Assembly (NCBI GenBank): GCA_036504215.1
Contig: DASXVO010000005.1
Coordinates: 1 to 64,000, forward strand
DNA length: 64,000 bases
DNA from: Vicinamibacterales bacterium
GTDB taxonomy: Bacteria > Acidobacteriota > Vicinamibacteria > Vicinamibacterales > Fen-181
Direction of reading: 5' to 3'
Shown: piece by piece, positions 33,817 through 43,802 of the stretch
Numbering within the stretch: the first letter of the stretch is position 1
Layout of the letters: each line of letters begins with the position of its first letter
The notes under the pieces: generated by a model
Databases searched by the model: none
What the model was told of the DNA's origin: nothing
The model's input: the letters and a program-made list of their open reading frames with translations, nothing else
Position numbers and translations under genes: made by a program

Positions 33817-35484
33817 TTACCGTCCCTCCTCTTCCGCCAGCCACGTGCGGACAAGACGGGCGGCATGCTCGGGTTCCTTCTGCACCATCCCGGACAGTCG
33901 CTTGGTGAGCACCGTCATCTTGCGCGGCTCACCAGCCTTTGCTTCCGTGGCCTGGATCTGCGCCTCGATCTCGGTCTGCAACTCTTCGACGGTCTTCGGC
34001 AACTGCTGCGGCAGCGATTGGGTCGACTCGTGCACGGTCACCGTCGGAAGCCCGGTCAGCCCCCGGTGCATCATGGGGCGCACGATGAACACGAAGGCGA
34101 ACAACCCGAGCAGCACCACGGCGCCGATGCGCCCGAACTCGAGAAAGTTCGGCCCGTACAGCTGCCACATGCCCGCGGCGGGCGGTTCCTCGGTGATGCT
34201 GCCCTCGAACGAGACGTTCTCGACCGTCAACTGGTCGCCCCGCAGCACGTCGAAGCCGACAGCTGCGGCCACAAGGCCTTGAATCTTCTGCAATTCCACC
34301 GGTTGGCGTGGCCTCGTGCTCCGTGTCACCACGCCCTTCTTGTCCTTCTTGACTACCGGCTCGTCGTCCACGATGACGGCCACCGACAGCCGCGCAACCT
34401 CGCCGCGCGGCCGGATTGTGTGCCGCGTCGTCCGGCTGATCTCGTAGTTCGTGGTCTCGGCCAGTCGGCTGGAACCACCGAGCGGTGCGCTCGCGGTCTG
34501 CGTCGCCGGTGCGGTCGGCTGACCCGGAACGGGCGTCACCGGCAGGTTCGCGCGCGCGCCCGCCAGACCGCCCTGGGAATTCGGCACGCCCGGGGTGCCG
34601 TCCTGCGACGTCTGACGGCTCCGCACGACGCTCGTCGGGTCCCACCGCTCCTCAGTCTCTTCCTGGCTTTGCGGGTTGATCCGTGCCGCCACATTGACCC
34701 GCACTCGCTCCGCACCAACCACCGGTTCGAGCAGATTGACGACCTTCATCATGAGGTCGCGCTCGACTCGCTGCTGTCGTTCGAGCTGTACGCCGTCGAG
34801 CGGCCCGTCCTCACCGTCAGCGGGTCGCGATAGCGGCCGGCCGAAACTGTCGACGATGACGACGGCCTCGGGGCGGAGGCCTTCGATGCTGGCGGCGACC
34901 AGGCTGGAAATGCCGTGCACGGTTGCCGTGGACAGCGGCCGGTTCGCGTTCTTCAACTTCAGCACGACCGAGGCCTTCGCCGCCTGCTCCTTCGCACCGA
35001 ACAGAGAGTCCTTCGCGGCGACGATGTGGACGCGCGCGCCGCCGACTTCGCTGAGCGTGCTGATCGTGCGCGCAATCTCACCCTCGAGAGCCCGCCTGTA
35101 GTTCACCTGCTCGAGGAACTCGGTGGCGCCGAACGCCGTGCGGTCGAAGATCTCGAAGCCAATCCTCCCCGAGGACGGCAATCCCTGGCCCGCGAACTCG
35201 AGGCGCAGTTCATCCACCTTGGTGGCGGGCACGCGGATCGAACGTCCACCCTGGTCGATCTGGAAGGGAATCTTCTGAGTTTTCAGGCGGGAGACGACGT
35301 CGGCCGCTGCCTCCGGGTCCATGTCAGCGAACAGGAGGACCCAGTCGTTCGAGGACAGCCAGAAGGCCGAACCTGCCATGAGGACGACAACCACGACGAA
35401 GGCACCCCCGATGGTCACCATCTGGGAGGGCGTGAGCGACGTCGCGAGCGATTTGAGCCGGTCTAGGAACTGTTTGGGGTCCAC
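33817..35484 (-). CDS. fliF: flagellar MS-ring protein FliF
   Basis: 555 aa. It has two TM helices (VTIGGAFVVVVVLMAGSAFWL near residue 25 and IGAVVLLGLFAFVFIVRP near 440), the ring-building motifs (YRRALEGEIARTISTLSEVGGARVHIVAAKDSLF, ASVVLKLKNANRPLSTATVHGISSLVAASIEGLRPEAVVIVDSFGR) and a FliG-binding C-terminal tail. It starts with GTG at 35484. Confidence 0.97.
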   Translation of the reverse strand: MDPKQFLDRLKSLATSLTPSQMVTIGGAFVVVVVLMAGSAFWLSSNDWVLLFADMDPEAAADVVSRLKTQKIPFQIDQGGRSIRVPATKVDELRLEFAGQGLPSSGRIGFEIFDRTAFGATEFLEQVNYRRALEGEIARTISTLSEVGGARVHIVAAKDSLFGAKEQAAKASVVLKLKNANRPLSTATVHGISSLVAASIEGLRPEAVVIVDSFGRPLSRPADGEDGPLDGVQLERQQRVERDLMMKVVNLLEPVVGAERVRVNVAARINPQSQEETEERWDPTSVVRSRQTSQDGTPGVPNSQGGLAGARANLPVTPVPGQPTAPATQTASAPLGGSSRLAETTNYEISRTTRHTIRPRGEVARLSVAVIVDDEPVVKKDKKGVVTRSTRPRQPVELQKIQGLVAAAVGFDVLRGDQLTVENVSFEGSITEEPPAAGMWQLYGPNFLEFGRIGAVVLLGLFAFVFIVRPMMHRGLTGLPTVTVHESTQSLPQQLPKTVEELQTEIEAQIQATEAKAGEPRKMTVLTKRLSGMVQKEPEHAARLVRTWLAEEEGR

Positions 35485-35525
35485 GGGTCAGTGCGCTCAA
35501 AAAGTGAACGGATTCAAGAACACCA

Positions 35526-35819
35526 CTAGATGGGCATCCGCATGATTTCCTGGTACGCCGAGACGAGCTTGTTCCGTATCTGGACCGTCAACTGCAGCGT
35601 CATGTCGGCACGCTGCAGGGCGATCATCGCCTCGTGGACGTCGCCGGTGCCGTCGAGCATCCGACCGATCGACTGGTTCGCCTCGCCGCCGGTCGACTCG
35701 ACCGCCGAAACCAGGCGCCCCAACGACTGCGCGAACCCGTCAGCCCCACTTCCGGCCTGCGGGGTCGCCGCCGTCGGCAAACCGTGTCCGATTGAGCCAA
35801 TAACTGCTTCAATGGCCAT
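35526..35819 (-). CDS. fliE: flagellar rod/MS-ring junction protein FliE
   Basis: 97 aa. FliE connects the MS ring with the rod. Its C-terminal half is typical: SIGRMLDGTGDVHEAMIALQRADMTLQLTVQIRNKLVSAYQEIMRMPI. It lies 2 nt after flgC and before fliF, the standard order. Confidence 0.95.
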   Translation of the reverse strand: MAIEAVIGSIGHGLPTAATPQAGSGADGFAQSLGRLVSAVESTGGEANQSIGRMLDGTGDVHEAMIALQRADMTLQLTVQIRNKLVSAYQEIMRMPI

Positions 35820-35821
35820 AC

Positions 35822-36253
35822 TTACCGCCCGAGCTCGAGCGACCGCTGCACGAGGTCGCGAATCAGACCAATCGCCGAGAGGTTCGCCTGATACGCGCGA
35901 GCCGCGCTCAGCATGTCCACCATCTCTTCGGCCGAGTCGACGTTGGGAAGCTGGACGAAGCCGTCCTTGTCGGCATCGGGATGTCCGGGTTCGTAGCGTC
36001 GCTTGAACGGCGTCTGGTCCTCGACGATGTCGTTCACCTTGACGCCGATCGCGCCGCTGGCGCGGCCGAGCGCCGCGTCGAAGCTGGACACGTCGGTCGG
36101 CGCGAGCACGACGCTGCGACGCCGATACGGCAGGCCGTCAGGGCCTCGCGTGGACTCGGCGTTCGCCAGGTTCGACACCGACGCCTCGAGGCGGACCCGC
36201 TCGGCAGTCAGCGCGCTCCCGCTTGCGGCCATCGCGGCACTCAGGGTCGACAT
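35822..36253 (-). CDS. flgC: flagellar proximal rod protein FlgC
   Basis: 143 aa, the family length. It is conserved at MSTLSAAMAASGSALTAERVRLEASVSNLANAESTRGPDGLPYRRRSVVL and at the C-terminal LPNVDSAEEMVDMLSAARAYQANLSAI. It starts one base after the flgB stop, so the two are coupled. Confidence 0.95.
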   Translation of the reverse strand: MSTLSAAMAASGSALTAERVRLEASVSNLANAESTRGPDGLPYRRRSVVLAPTDVSSFDAALGRASGAIGVKVNDIVEDQTPFKRRYEPGHPDADKDGFVQLPNVDSAEEMVDMLSAARAYQANLSAIGLIRDLVQRSLELGR

Positions 36254-36254
36254 G

Positions 36255-36656
36255 CTACCGTCCCTCGCTGATGGCGTAGCGCACCAGGCGGAACTTCGCA
36301 GCCAGCGCTGTCTGCGCCTTGGCGAAATCGCCCGATGCCTCCGCCATGTTCATCAACTCCCGATCGAGTTGCACGTTGTTGCCGTCGCGACGGCTCGCGA
36401 GGCCGTCGACTTCCTTCGTCCCGGCGGTCGCGGACGCGATGGGCGTTGCCTGCAGGTGCGCGGAATTCGTCTGGGCCAGAACGACCGGTCCGCCAAGCTG
36501 GCGTTCCAGGGTGCCGCTGAAGTCTGCTTCCCGAGCTCGGAAACCGGGCGTCTCGAGATTCGCGAGGTTGCCTGCCGACGCTACTTGGCGCGCGACCGCT
36601 CGACCCATCTCCCTGCGGAGCGCCGAGATAACCGCGGCATCGCTCATGTCGGACAT
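36255..36656 (-). CDS. flgB: flagellar proximal rod protein FlgB
   Basis: 133 aa. FlgB is the first gene of the 32-kb minus-strand flagellar cluster. The NLANLETPGFRAREADFSGTLERQL motif and the C-terminal DGNNVQLDRELMNMAEASGDFAKAQTALAAKFRLVRYAISEG are typical. ATG 36656 has AGGAAG 6 nt upstream. A sigma-54-type promoter lies 70-84 nt before the start. Confidence 0.95.
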   Translation of the reverse strand: MSDMSDAAVISALRREMGRAVARQVASAGNLANLETPGFRAREADFSGTLERQLGGPVVLAQTNSAHLQATPIASATAGTKEVDGLASRRDGNNVQLDRELMNMAEASGDFAKAQTALAAKFRLVRYAISEGR

Positions 36657-36666
36657 GTCCACTTCC

Positions 36667-36693
36667 TGAAGTTCCAGCGGCGGTTGTCGATTA
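36667..36693 (+). promoter_or_regulatory. sigma-28-like site in the flgB leader, antisense orientation
   Basis: TGAAGTTC, 11 nt and GTCGATTA on the plus strand, close to the sites at 13540 and 26572 but with two less common bases. It points away from flgB toward the 3' end of the receiver gene at 36839. Confidence 0.3.
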
Positions 36694-36724
36694 CCCATTT
36701 GGGTGCCGCTTGGCCGTCACGGTG

Positions 36725-36740
36725 AGCAAGAAGGGTGCCC
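36725..36740 (-). promoter_or_regulatory. sigma-54 promoter of flgB operon
   Basis: GGGCACC-CTTC-TTGCT on the minus strand matches TGGCACG-N4-TTGCW at 10 of 12 positions with the exact GG-N10-GC spacing. The start would be near 36714. A sigma-54 activator gene lies 0.8 kb away at 37548. Confidence 0.7.
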
Positions 36741-36838
36741 GGGCGGGTTCAGGCAGAAGAAAGCCGAAGATGGCGGCTTCCAGGCAGGCGGGGGACGGCG
36801 CGAAGAGTCGGTAAACCGACAGTCCCGACGGGACCGCG

Positions 36839-37423
36839 TCAGCGCATGGAGCCGAAGCGGGGACGTTCCAGGCGATCGCCCAAATCCCGCAGCAGGACTT
36901 CGAGCCGCGCCAGCCGCTGCTCGATGACGTCGAGTCGCGCGGCCACCGACAGCGACCCATCCCCACTGAGGTCACGATCACCGCCGGCCCGCCCGCTCAG
37001 TTGACGCGCGAGCTGGCGATTCTCCGCCTCGAGCGCCAGACGATCGGTGACGCGCTCGACCACGACGTCAATCTGCCCCATCGAAAACGGCTTGGTCAGA
37101 TAGTCGTACGCCCCGAGCCGCACGGCCTGGATGGCGGAATCGAGCGAGGCGTAGCCCGTGATGATGACGACGTAGCAGGATGGATTCGCGGTCTTCGCTG
37201 CGCGCAGGACGGCGAGTCCGTCGGCCCCCGGCATCTGGAGGTCGGTCACGATGAGACGGTACCGCGCCGGGTCCCGTTCGATCGCGGCGATGGCCGCTCG
37301 CCCGTCGCCCGCGGTCGCCGTCTCGAATCCCCGGTCGCGGAAATACTCCACGAGGAGCTCCCGGATCTCGGGTTCGTCATCCACCACGAGGACGTTCAAC
37401 GGAGTGTGCGGGAGTTGTGGCAT
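36839..37423 (-). CDS. receiver-domain response regulator without output domain
   Basis: 194 aa. Residues 8-125 are a CheY-like receiver (VLVVDDEPEIRELL; phospho-acceptor Asp in LIVTDLQMPGADG; VIITGYAS; YDYLTKPF). The rest is helical with a coiled-coil end (LSVAARLDVIEQRLARLEVLLRDLGDRLERP) and no AAA+ or DNA-binding domain. It resembles the N-terminal third of an NtrC-type regulator. It is divergent from the sigma-54 activator at 37548 and has a sigma-28-like promoter. Its partner is unknown. Confidence 0.85.
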   Translation of the reverse strand: MPQLPHTPLNVLVVDDEPEIRELLVEYFRDRGFETATAGDGRAAIAAIERDPARYRLIVTDLQMPGADGLAVLRAAKTANPSCYVVIITGYASLDSAIQAVRLGAYDYLTKPFSMGQIDVVVERVTDRLALEAENRQLARQLSGRAGGDRDLSGDGSLSVAARLDVIEQRLARLEVLLRDLGDRLERPRFGSMR

Positions 37424-37463
37424 AGGGCTTGCGAGCGGTCGGTTGACCTTACTCCATGACGGG

Positions 37464-37490
37464 TAATCGGCACCTGGCGCATTTTCATGA
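37464..37490 (-). promoter_or_regulatory. candidate sigma-28 promoter of the receiver gene
   Basis: On the minus strand TCATGAAA, 11 nt and GCCGATTA. The -10 is excellent and the -35 weak. The start would lie about 34 nt before ATG 37423. Confidence 0.45.
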
Positions 37491-37498
37491 ATCTTCGC

Positions 37499-37527
37499 TT
37501 GACGGCCGCGGCCGGGGCGAGGATAGT
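37499..37527 (+). promoter_or_regulatory. possible sigma-70 promoter of the sigma-54 activator gene
   Basis: TTGACG, 17-nt spacer and GATAGT, matching -35 at 5 of 6 and -10 at 4 of 6 positions. The start would be about 14 nt before ATG 37548, leaving a very short leader. Confidence 0.4.
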
Positions 37528-37547
37528 CGGTACGTCCTGAGACTCCT

Positions 37548-38948
<1,401 letters not shown>

Positions 38949-39049
38949 CAGCCCGGTGGAAGTCGCGGCGCAGCACCGAGGGCGACGATGCGCCCAGCCG
39001 GCAGGGCGCGACGACTGAGAATAGCGGGCCATATTCGAGGGAGGAGCAA

Positions 39050-39109
39050 CGCAGCCGGGTGAGATGCAGCGTCGGCCGAATGCCGACGGGACTTTCACCA
39101 CGGGCTGCG
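39050..39109 (+). other. nested inverted repeat, candidate structured RNA or terminator
   Basis: Three nested perfect helices: CGCAGCC/GGCTGCG (39050-39056 with 39103-39109), GGTGA/TCACC (39058-39062 with 39095-39099) and CGTCGGC/GCCGACG (39070-39076 with 39082-39088). They are separated by asymmetric internal loops. It lies between the sigma-54 activator and the cheY promoter. I recognise no known riboswitch class in it. Confidence 0.45.
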
Positions 39110-39116
39110 GTGTGCT

Positions 39117-39143
39117 TCAAGTTTCCAGGCGGTCGGCCGATTG
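39117..39143 (+). promoter_or_regulatory. sigma-28 promoter of cheY
   Basis: TCAAGTTT, 11 nt and GCCGATTG, the best match to the sigma-28 consensus in the window. The start would be near 39150, followed by a leader hairpin (39150-39176) and ATG 39207. It also shows that the upstream in-frame ATG at 39141 is not the real start. Confidence 0.75.
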
Positions 39144-39206
39144 TATATGTGTGCGGGCGGGTGCCTGCACCGCACACTCCCTGGTTCTTCCGTGACGGAG
39201 CCGCTC

Positions 39207-39572
39207 ATGCGAATCCTCGTTGTGGACGATTCGTCCACGATGCGTCGGATCATCATCAACACTCTCAACAAGCTCGGATACACCAGCATCGTTGAGGCGT
39301 CGAACGGCCGCGAGGGCCTGGACCGGTTGTCCACGAACCCGGTCGACCTCATCGTCACCGACTGGAACATGCCCGAGATGTCCGGGATCGAATTCATCCG
39401 CAGCCTGCGGGCCAATGACAAGACCAAGGCCATTCCCGTGCTGATGGTGACGACGAATGCCGCGAAGGATGACATCGTGGAAGCGCTGAAGGCTGGCGTG
39501 AACAACTACGTCGTCAAGCCCTTCACGCCCGATATCATCAAAGAGAAGATCGAGGCGGTGATCGGGAAGTAG
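39207..39572 (+). CDS. cheY: chemotaxis response regulator CheY
   Basis: 121 aa, a single receiver domain. RILVVDDSSTMRRIIINTLNKLGY, phospho-acceptor Asp in LIVTDWNMPEMSG, VLMVTTNA (Thr switch) and NNYVVKPFTPDIIKEKI are classic CheY. FliM here has the CheY-binding peptide. ATG 39207 has GGAG upstream. Transcription is probably FliA-dependent. No cheA, cheW or receptor gene is visible. Confidence 0.92.
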   Translation: MRILVVDDSSTMRRIIINTLNKLGYTSIVEASNGREGLDRLSTNPVDLIVTDWNMPEMSGIEFIRSLRANDKTKAIPVLMVTTNAAKDDIVEALKAGVNNYVVKPFTPDIIKEKIEAVIGK

Positions 39573-39601
39573 CCCCTCCCTGCCTTCAGGACCTGTGAAC
39601 C

Positions 39602-40465
39602 ATGGACGGTGTTCGGCCCGGCACAGCAACCTCTCCGATCGGCGACTGGCTGACCCCCCAGAACACCGCCATTCCAGTCCTCCCGACGTTTGCCGGTCGC
39701 GTGATCGAGATGACGAGCGACCCGAATGTCTCCCTCGTCCAACTCGCCAACGTCATAGCCAAAGACCAGGTGCTCGCCTCCCGATTGCTCGGGCTGGCCA
39801 ACTCCGCCTACTGCGCGCCGATGCAGGAGATCACCACGATCTCCGAGGCCGTCATCCGGATCGGCACCGGGCCGGTGCGGAACCTGGTGTTCACCGTCTG
39901 CTTCAGCTCGAAGATGTACGACCCGTCGATCTACGGAGAGCAGGGCCGCACGCTCATCGAACACGGGATCGGCACGGCGTACATGGCGCGGATCGTCGCC
40001 GATCAGGCCGGTGAATCCGAGGACGAAGCCTTCCTGTCCGGCCTGCTGCACGACATCGGGAAACTCCTGATCCTGAAACTCGCGTTCGATTACAAGCGGC
40101 GGACGGGAACCTCGATCCCGGCCGACGAGGTCGCGACGGCCATCGACCAGCATCATGCGAGCTTCGGTGGCATCACGCTCCGCCGCTGGGGCCTGCCGAC
40201 GTCGCTCGACGAACCGATCCGCTGCCACCACGATTACCGGGCCGCCACCCACACGCCGCGCAAGGCGATGGTGGTCTACCTGGCCGATCGCCTGAGCCAT
40301 CGCTACGGGTTCGGGTGCGACCCCGACGCCTACAATCTGATCGGCGACGCGGTCTGCCGCGAGTTCGGCATCGACACGGCCTGGCTGACCGAAGTCGACG
40401 GGCGCGCACAAGGCCTGTTCGACGTGGCTCGCGCGTTTCTCGCCGGCGCCCCATCGCGAGCCTGA
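39602..40465 (+). CDS. HDOD domain signalling protein
   Basis: 287 aa. HDOD domains are HD-superfamily regulators found with chemotaxis and c-di-GMP signalling. Features are IPVLPTFAGRVIEMTSDPNVSLVQLANVIAKDQVLASRLLGLANSAYC, an HD-like FLSGLLHDIGKLLILKLA, and HHASFGGITLRRWGLP. It lies 29 nt after cheY and probably shares its sigma-28 promoter. A catalytic role is not certain. Confidence 0.88.
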   Translation: MDGVRPGTATSPIGDWLTPQNTAIPVLPTFAGRVIEMTSDPNVSLVQLANVIAKDQVLASRLLGLANSAYCAPMQEITTISEAVIRIGTGPVRNLVFTVCFSSKMYDPSIYGEQGRTLIEHGIGTAYMARIVADQAGESEDEAFLSGLLHDIGKLLILKLAFDYKRRTGTSIPADEVATAIDQHHASFGGITLRRWGLPTSLDEPIRCHHDYRAATHTPRKAMVVYLADRLSHRYGFGCDPDAYNLIGDAVCREFGIDTAWLTEVDGRAQGLFDVARAFLAGAPSRA

Positions 40466-40573
40466 CGAACGAGGGAGTTCATCCCCTTTTCCCGCCTCCT
40501 CAGGTTCCCTGTAGTAGAATCCCCGCGATACTCTACCGCTCCGCTCTCAGTCCGCCCCTCGTGAGGATCACCG

Positions 40574-43500
40574 ATGAAACGTCTCGTCCTTGCCCGAATC
40601 GTCGCATCACTGGTGTTCTGCGCTGCGGCCACCACCATGGTGGGCGCCCAGTCCCGGTACGCCCGCGATCCCAAGCAGCCGATCGACGACGAATACACCA
40701 AGAAGATCCGGGAGTACACAACCGCGCCGCACTTCCTGTCGCCGCTCGTGGACTACCTACCCGCGTCGAAGACCGTGCCGACGCCGAAGGCCGTCATCGG
40801 TGACATCGCCGGTGCGCCGAACAAGCTCCCCTACTCTGCCCAGGTGCACGAGTACATGCGGCTCCTCGAAAAGGCCAGCCCCCGCGTGAAGGTCCTCTCG
40901 ATCGGCAAGTCGGAGGAGGGCCGGGAGATGATCGCGGTGGCGATTGCCGACGCGCCGCTGATTGCCAAGATGGAGGAGAACCGGGCCCGGCTGGCCAAGC
41001 TGGCGGATCCTCGCACCATCGCGCTCGATGACGCGGAAGCCGACCGCCTGGTGGCAGCCTCGACGCCGATCTACTACATCACCGGGTCTCTGCACTCGCT
41101 GGAAACTGGCGCCCCCACTGCGTTGATGGAACTCGCCTACCGCCTCGCCGTGGACGAGGCGCCGTACATCAAGGCGATTCGCGCGAGCGTCATCACGCTC
41201 ATCACGCCTGTCGTCGAAGTGGACGGCCGCGACCGACAGGCCGACATCTACGCGTGGCACGTCGCGCACCCAAAGGAGAACACGCCGCCGCTGGTCTATT
41301 GGGGCAAGTACCTGGTGCACGACAACAACCGGGACGCCATGGGCGCCACGCTCGCCCTGACGAAGAACGTGATCAACGTCTTCGTCGATCAGAAAGCGCA
41401 GTTGCTCCACGACCTGCACGAGTCGGTACCCTATCTGTACGACAACACCGTCGGCGACGGCCCCTACAACGCCTGGGTCGATCCCATTCTCGCGGACGAA
41501 TGGCAGCTGCTCGGCTGGAACAACATGTCGGAGATGACCAAGTTCGGCATGCCCGGCGCCTTCGCGCACGGCACGTTCGACACCTGGTCGCCCGGGTACC
41601 TGATGTTCATCGCCGCGATGCACAACGGAACGAGCCGGCTCTACGAAACGTTCGGAAACGGCGGCGCCGACACCGTGGAGCGGACGCTTCGGCCGACCGA
41701 GTACGCCCGCACGTGGTACCGCCAGAATCCGCCGCTGCCCAAAGCGCTCTGGTCACAGCGGAACAACAACAACTACCAGCAGACCGGCCTCCTGACGTCG
41801 CTCTCCTACTACGCGGCGAACAACAAGCTGTTCCTGAAGAACTTCTACCTGAAAGCGAAGCGATCGGTTCTCAAGCCGAAGGTCGAAGGGCCGGCGGCAT
41901 ACGTCTTCCCGGCCGATGATCCGCGGCCTGGCGCACAGGCAGAACTGCTCCGCACCCTGCAGAAGCAGCGCTGCGAGATCTCACGTGCCACCGCGCCGTT
42001 CACGCTGACGCTACCGGCGAAGAAGAAGCCGGCGCGCCCAGGCGAGGAACCGCCGAAGGCCGACCCGGCCAAGCCGGCCGATCCGAAGAAGGACGAGAAG
42101 GCCACCGAGACCAGGCAGTTCCCCGCCGGCTCGTACATCATCCGCATGGACCAGCCGTACAGCCGCATCGCCGATGCGCTGCTGGACTACCAGTACTGGA
42201 GTCCGAACGATCCACAGAAGAACCCATACGACGACACCGGCTGGACCTTCGGTGAATTGTTCAACGTGCAGGTCGTGCGCGTCGGAGACGCGAAGGTGCT
42301 CGATGTGCCAGCCGATCGCGTCAACGGCGATGTGAAGGCGGCGGGCGCTGTGAACGGTGCCGGCACCGTATTCGTGGTGAACCACGACGCCGACCCGAAC
42401 CTGTTCGCACTGCGCTATCGCCTGCAGAACGTTCCGTTCGAGGCGGCCGAAGAACCGTTCGAGGCAGCGGGGCGGAAGTTCAACCGCGGGTCGTTCATCA
42501 TCAAGGGCGCCGCGGCTGCGGATCTCCAGAAGGTCACGAGCGAACTCGGCCTGCAGGCGTATGCGCTTCCGGCCGGACCGACCGTGAAGACGCACGCGAT
42601 CAAGGCCCCCCGCATCGCCTACGTCCACACATGGATCGGCACACAGGACGAAGGCTGGTGGCGCCTCGAGTTCGACCGGCTGCAGATCCCCTACAAGTAC
42701 ATCAGCACCCAGACGGTGGCCGCGACGCCGAACCTCAATGCCAGCTACGACGTGATCGTCTTTCCGCCCGTTGGCCGCGGCGCCCAGCAGGTGGTGGCCG
42801 GCCTCCCGATGTGGGGCAACCCGCTGCCCTGGAAGAAGACCGACCTGACACCGAACATCGGCACCGAGGACTCGACCGACGACATGCGCCCGGGGCTCGG
42901 CTGGACCGGCCTGGCCAACCTCGAACGGTTCGTCCATAGCGGAGGCCTGCTCGTCACGGCGGACGACACCTCCGACCTGGCCGTCACCTTCGGCCTGACG
43001 CAGGGCGTTTCGATGCAGCGCCCCCAGCGCCTGAAGGCGCCCGGCACCGTCGTGCGCTCCAAGTTCGTCGATCTCGCGAGCCCTATCGCGTACGGCTATG
43101 GCGAGAACCTCTCGGTCTACATGTCCAACAGCCTGATCCTCGGCGTCAGCAGCACGCTCGCCGGCCGTGCTCCCCGGTTCGGCGATGACCGCGACCGCCC
43201 GACGGGGCGCGGCACCATGGACGACCCCGACACCCCGCAGGGCCGGCCCGTGGCGGAGGTGCCCGAGGAACCGAAGGCCGAACCGTGGCAGGCGCTCCCG
43301 GTGACCACCGAGCAATTGCGGAATGGACTCAGCGTGATACCGGTGGCGCAGCGTCCGCGCGTCGTGCTCCGGTACGCCGATGCGAAGGATCTGCTCGTGT
43401 CCGGCCTCCTCGACGGCGGCAACGAGATCGCACAGCGTCCGGCGGTCATCGACGTCCCCCACGAGAAGGGCCACGTCGTCCTCTTTTCGCCCAACCCGGT

Positions 43501-43597
43501 CTGGCGCGGCGAAACCCAGGGCAGCTACTGCCTGGTGTTCAACGCGATCCTGAATTTCGACAACCTCGATGCGGGACGGGTGCTGGACAAGAAGTAG
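40574..43597 (+). CDS. secreted M14-type zinc carboxypeptidase, large
   Basis: 1007 aa with a signal peptide (VLARIVASLVFCAAATTMVGAQ, residues 4-26). Residues about 85-300 form the M14 fold: IGKSEEGREMIAVAIA, GSLHSLETGAPTALMEL (HxxE zinc ligands near 174-177) and LHDLHESVPY (third His near 280). The remaining 700 residues hold a Lys/Pro-rich linker (about 475-510) and a domain with FPPVGRGAQQVVAG-like glutamine-amidotransferase features. GAGGATCACCG precedes the ATG. It acts outside the cytoplasm; the substrate is unknown. It is monocistronic. Confidence 0.85.
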   Translation: MKRLVLARIVASLVFCAAATTMVGAQSRYARDPKQPIDDEYTKKIREYTTAPHFLSPLVDYLPASKTVPTPKAVIGDIAGAPNKLPYSAQVHEYMRLLEKASPRVKVLSIGKSEEGREMIAVAIADAPLIAKMEENRARLAKLADPRTIALDDAEADRLVAASTPIYYITGSLHSLETGAPTALMELAYRLAVDEAPYIKAIRASVITLITPVVEVDGRDRQADIYAWHVAHPKENTPPLVYWGKYLVHDNNRDAMGATLALTKNVINVFVDQKAQLLHDLHESVPYLYDNTVGDGPYNAWVDPILADEWQLLGWNNMSEMTKFGMPGAFAHGTFDTWSPGYLMFIAAMHNGTSRLYETFGNGGADTVERTLRPTEYARTWYRQNPPLPKALWSQRNNNNYQQTGLLTSLSYYAANNKLFLKNFYLKAKRSVLKPKVEGPAAYVFPADDPRPGAQAELLRTLQKQRCEISRATAPFTLTLPAKKKPARPGEEPPKADPAKPADPKKDEKATETRQFPAGSYIIRMDQPYSRIADALLDYQYWSPNDPQKNPYDDTGWTFGELFNVQVVRVGDAKVLDVPADRVNGDVKAAGAVNGAGTVFVVNHDADPNLFALRYRLQNVPFEAAEEPFEAAGRKFNRGSFIIKGAAAADLQKVTSELGLQAYALPAGPTVKTHAIKAPRIAYVHTWIGTQDEGWWRLEFDRLQIPYKYISTQTVAATPNLNASYDVIVFPPVGRGAQQVVAGLPMWGNPLPWKKTDLTPNIGTEDSTDDMRPGLGWTGLANLERFVHSGGLLVTADDTSDLAVTFGLTQGVSMQRPQRLKAPGTVVRSKFVDLASPIAYGYGENLSVYMSNSLILGVSSTLAGRAPRFGDDRDRPTGRGTMDDPDTPQGRPVAEVPEEPKAEPWQALPVTTEQLRNGLSVIPVAQRPRVVLRYADAKDLLVSGLLDGGNEIAQRPAVIDVPHEKGHVVLFSPNPVWRGETQGSYCLVFNAILNFDNLDAGRVLDKK

Positions 43598-43760
43598 CGC
43601 ACAACACAGACTGTGAGATTCGAGATGGCGAGTGCGGGGCCCTCGAGCGGCCCTGCATTCGCCTCTTGTCGGCCCGCCTCTCCTCTCCCGCCCTCATCGT
43701 TCCGCACACCTGTTCTCACCCGTTGTCGTCTCCGTTTGCAGCGGCCGCGGCCGCGTCCTG

Positions 43761-43766
43761 TATAAT
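43761..43766 (+). promoter_or_regulatory. perfect -10 box (TATAAT)
   Basis: TATAAT lies 37 nt before ATG 43803. The best -35 (TTGCAG) is 19 nt upstream, slightly too far. It is a plausible sigma-70 promoter in the 205-nt gap that otherwise holds nothing I recognise. Confidence 0.45.
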
Positions 43767-43802
43767 CCGCCTGCCAGTCCTGCCGTCAGCCAGGGATACA
43801 TC

